A stretch of 64,000 nucleotides of DNA from DASQPR01 sp963727415 (GTDB taxonomy: Bacteria > Actinomycetota > Actinomycetes > Mycobacteriales > Micromonosporaceae). A program made the position numbers and the translations under genes. Location: NCBI GenBank assembly GCA_963727415.1, contig CAVSGF010000002.1:1674001-1738000 (forward strand), read 5' to 3'. Position 1 is the first letter of the stretch; each line of letters opens with the position of its first letter. Below the pieces are notes generated by a model. That model had not been told where the DNA came from. It made no database searches and was given only the letters and a program-made list of their open reading frames with translations. Positions 61,972 through 64,000 of this stretch are shown here, piece after piece.

Positions 61972-62399
61972 CTAAGCCTCGATCCACGTGCGCCGTGAGG
62001 CGCTGACGATTCGAGTGGAGGGAGAACCTTCCATCGATGGCCTGGCGGTGAGAGACGACCCGCTGTCCCCGCGCTCACCGCCCAAGAGCACACGCTGGCG
62101 CTCCGCCAGCAGCCCGCCGAGCCAGGCGGCCGGAATCACGAGCAGGCGATCGGCCCGGTGCCAGACGACGAGGAGCACCTGGTCGCCGGTGTCGAGCCCG
62201 CACCGCCGGCACGCCGGCACGCCAGCTCATCGGCGCGGACCACGATCACGCCGCTGGTATCCTCTACGCTCAGCCGCGCGCCGGGCGGCCAGCCCAGCGC
62301 CTGTTCGACGGCCGCGTCGGTGACCCGGACGCAATGGTCGATCTTGGCCAGGCCGAAGACGCCACTACTTTGAAGCGGACAGCCTGGTAGGTCAAGCAG
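61972..62399 (-). pseudogene. AbrB/MazE-like DNA-binding protein, frameshifted
   Basis: One frame gives GLAKIDHCVRVTDAAVEQAL, GWPPGARLSVEDTSGVIVVRAD. Another continues PACRRCGLDTGDQVLLVVWH, ADRLLVIPAAWLGGLLAERQ. Together these form the two swapped-hairpin halves of an actinobacterial AbrB-like regulator (CGL..GDQVLL). The frames switch near 62215 in a repeated ccggcacg tract. It converges on the giant LamG gene. Confidence 0.55.
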
Positions 62400-62617
62400 C
62401 CCATCCCGCTGGTGCCGGTCGCATGGCTGTACCGCCGCGACATTCCCAACTTCGTCGGCCCGGACGGTGGCAAGGCACAAACTCGGCCTGATCGCCTGGC
62501 GGGGAACTCCCGGCATCGCCGATCGTCCCGAGCCAATCGACGCATCCATTGCGGACACGCCGCTACCCGTGACGGTGTCGACTTCGCCCCGGTCGAGGCG
62601 ACGGGCAGATCCTCGAC
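62400..62617. other. Spacer with decayed propeller-gene sequence
   Basis: No intact gene. The last ~40 bases may already be coding remains of the following propeller pseudogene (a TGQILD-like segment). Confidence 0.3.
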
Positions 62618-63346
62618 ATGCGCATGGGCGCGGTCACCGCCACGGTGTACGGCCGGACTATCGGCCCAACACCGTGCCGTTCTCGCTCGCCCTCGCCGAG
62701 CACCAGGGACGAACTGTGGTCGTGCATCGAACGGCGTGGAACCGGCTCGATGTCACCGACGCGGCCACCGGACAGATCCTCACCGGCAGAACGATCGCCG
62801 TGGGAGAGCCTGGCCGCCCGCCCGAGCACTACCTTGACTACTTCCACGACGCCATTGCCGTCTCACCCGATGGCTGGCACGTCGCCGATGACGGCTGGGT
62901 CTGGCATCCCGTCGGCATGCCGACGATCTGGAGCCTGAGCCGGTGGCTCGACGGCAGCGTGTGGAATCCGAAGAATGCCTTAGCCGTCACCGGTGGTGCC
63001 TTCGCGCCTATCACTGGAACTCGCCGATGCTGGATCGGTGCCGAGAAGATGGCCATCAGCGGCATCGACGCCGACGACGACGCCATGGTGCCGGGGTGCG
63101 CATCTTCGACGCCGCCGGCGGCGTGGAGCTGATCGCGTTCGCCGGGCCAAACGGCAACCTGTTCGCCGACGCGCACCCGGCTGTACTCCGCCACACCAGA
63201 GGGACTGCAGATCTGGAATCCGGCCACCGGCGAACGCCTCGGCAGCGGGCCGGCGCCGCACCCACCCACCACCATCCCAGAGCCGGACAACTGGCCAGCA
63301 CGGACGGAAACCGGTTGCGACGTTGGCGCACCCCGCAAAACCCGTG
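62618..63346 (+). pseudogene. WD40/beta-propeller-like protein, multiply frameshifted
   Basis: Three frames combine to one propeller-type sequence: MRMGAVTATVYGRT; then NTVPFSLALAEHQGRTVVVH, DVTDAATGQILTGRTI, AIAVSPDGWHVADDGWVWHP; then VRIFDAAGGVELIAFAGPNG; then RLYSATPEGLQIWNPATGER. Each block has the W/D-rich blade ends of WD40-like repeats. Frame changes near 62655, 63090 and 63180 show that the gene is broken. Confidence 0.6.
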
Positions 63347-63521
63347 ATTCAGTTTAGCGATCGTCGGCTTTCGTCACGGCGGCCCGCCAGCCGCCGCGCC
63401 CTGCGTCAGCGGCCCGTCACCCGCTCCAGCGATGCTCGACCTCGTCTTCCAACGACGGCGGTAAATTCCTTGAGAAGTTTACGGGCGGCAGGTTGAGCCA
63501 TCGTGACGGAGGGAGAAAGCG
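63347..63521. other. Short spacer
   Basis: No gene seen. GGAGGGAGAAAG near the right end is the ribosome-binding site of the lipoprotein gene. Confidence 0.4.
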
Positions 63522-64000
63522 TTGTTGCCAAGGCCAACATGGCGACGGTACGGGGCGATCGGCGCCGTGGCTCTGGCGTTCGTCGTCGCTGGGTGCCGCG
63601 TTTCCGGCGATGGAAACGATGGCTCCTACGAGGTCTCCGGATCGGTCGCAGCGCTGGAGGTCAACGCGTTTGGGCACGTGGAGGTGACCGCGGCAGACGG
63701 GCCGGTCGAGGTGACGGAGAGCGTGCACTCGCTGGGTGGGCATCCCAAGCCGACGCACCGCCTGAGCAATGGCACGCTGCGGCTGGACGCCGGATGCAGC
63801 GGACATGGGCTGTGCGAGGTGGATTACAAGGTTCAGGTGCCTGCTCAGGTGGCGGTGACGGTCAACACCGTCTCCGGAGACGTGACGGTGCGCGGCGTGT
63901 CTGGCAACGTCAAGGTCGTTTCGAAGTCGGGCCAGGTGCAGACGTACAGCCTGAGCAGCCCTAGCACCACGATCAAGGCGTCGGCGGGAGCGGTGACCCT
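63522..64000 (+). CDS. DUF4097-like lipoprotein, cut by the window edge
   Basis: TTG codons at 63522 and 63525 follow a GGAGGGAGAA site. The N terminus has a short basic region (RPTWRRYG), a hydrophobic stretch and a good lipobox (FVVAGC), so the mature protein should be lipid-anchored. The rest shows the repeating short-strand pattern of DUF4097 beta-helix proteins (LEVNAFGHVEVTAADGPVEV, VNTVSGDVTVRGVSGNVKVV). The frame stays open to the last base, so the gene continues to the right. Confidence 0.75.
   Translation, partial: MLPRPTWRRYGAIGAVALAFVVAGCRVSGDGNDGSYEVSGSVAALEVNAFGHVEVTAADGPVEVTESVHSLGGHPKPTHRLSNGTLRLDAGCSGHGLCEVDYKVQVPAQVAVTVNTVSGDVTVRGVSGNVKVVSKSGQVQTYSLSSPSTTIKASAGAVT

Noticed and set aside
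1..64000. CRISPR arrays, rRNA and tRNA genes
   Set aside because: No regularly spaced repeats and no tRNA- or rRNA-like segments were recognised on reading. A covariance-model scan would settle small RNA genes.

Overview
The window is high-GC DNA from an actinomycete (Actinomycetota). The signs are strong G/C bias at third codon positions, many GTG/TTG starts, GTGA/ATGA start-stop overlaps, an F420-type luciferase-like oxidoreductase, a PucR-controlled purine pathway and a heliorhodopsin. I cannot resolve the genus; no rRNA or tRNA gene was seen.

1-22.4 kb is an exopolysaccharide cluster. It holds a flippase (cut by the left edge), an O-antigen ligase/polymerase-like protein, a Wzz/YveK-like chain-length protein, GT2 and GT4 glycosyltransferases, an AlgD-like nucleotide-sugar dehydrogenase, an acyltransferase-3 protein, a FemAB/GNAT-like acyltransferase, a NodB-type deacetylase, a PIG-L deacetylase, a glucose-1-phosphate cytidylyltransferase, an epimerase, two zinc-finger C-methyltransferases and a DUF6492 protein. 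Together they suggest assembly and export of an acidic polysaccharide carrying modified sugars.

22.4-32.6 kb is mixed accessory DNA. It has a hydantoinase relic, an APH-like kinase, YdeI-like and VOC proteins, a MarR regulator with a cysteine cluster, and a two-component system. The two-component system faces an ABC-transporter operon whose ATPase has lost its middle. IS256 and winged-helix regulator remnants close the section.

32.6-35.4 kb is the most striking segment. A heliorhodopsin gene is divergent from a MerR/B12-binding (CarH/LitR-like) photoreceptor regulator, which is translationally coupled to a TerC-family membrane protein. A perfect inverted repeat lies in the shared promoter region.

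35.4-39.7 kb is eroded: a DUF4397 relic, an intact SOUL heme-binding gene, a tyrosine-integrase relic, OsmC, an arsR-acr3 relic and a broken winged-helix (AlkZ/YcaQ-like) gene.

39.7-51.6 kb is a nearly complete purine catabolism cluster. PucR is divergent from OHCU decarboxylase, HIU hydrolase, uricase, xanthine dehydrogenase (FAD, FeS and Mo subunits), 8-oxoguanine deaminase, a DUF6986/CitE-like aldolase, allantoinase (with a shifted C terminus) and allantoicase. The steps run xanthine/8-oxoguanine to urate to allantoin to allantoate to ureidoglycolate plus urea.

51.6-54.7 kb is a gene graveyard around one intact SIMPL gene: IS701-like, CbrC, SelD, DUF6036 and LuxR fragments. 54.9-61.9 kb holds a small beta-rich protein followed by a 2,204-residue LamG-repeat protein of unknown function. 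62-64 kb has a frameshifted AbrB-like gene, a broken beta-propeller gene and the start of a DUF4097-like lipoprotein cut by the right edge.

Many otherwise well-conserved genes carry single-base frameshifts, several near G or C runs. Residual assembly indels must be weighed against real gene decay.
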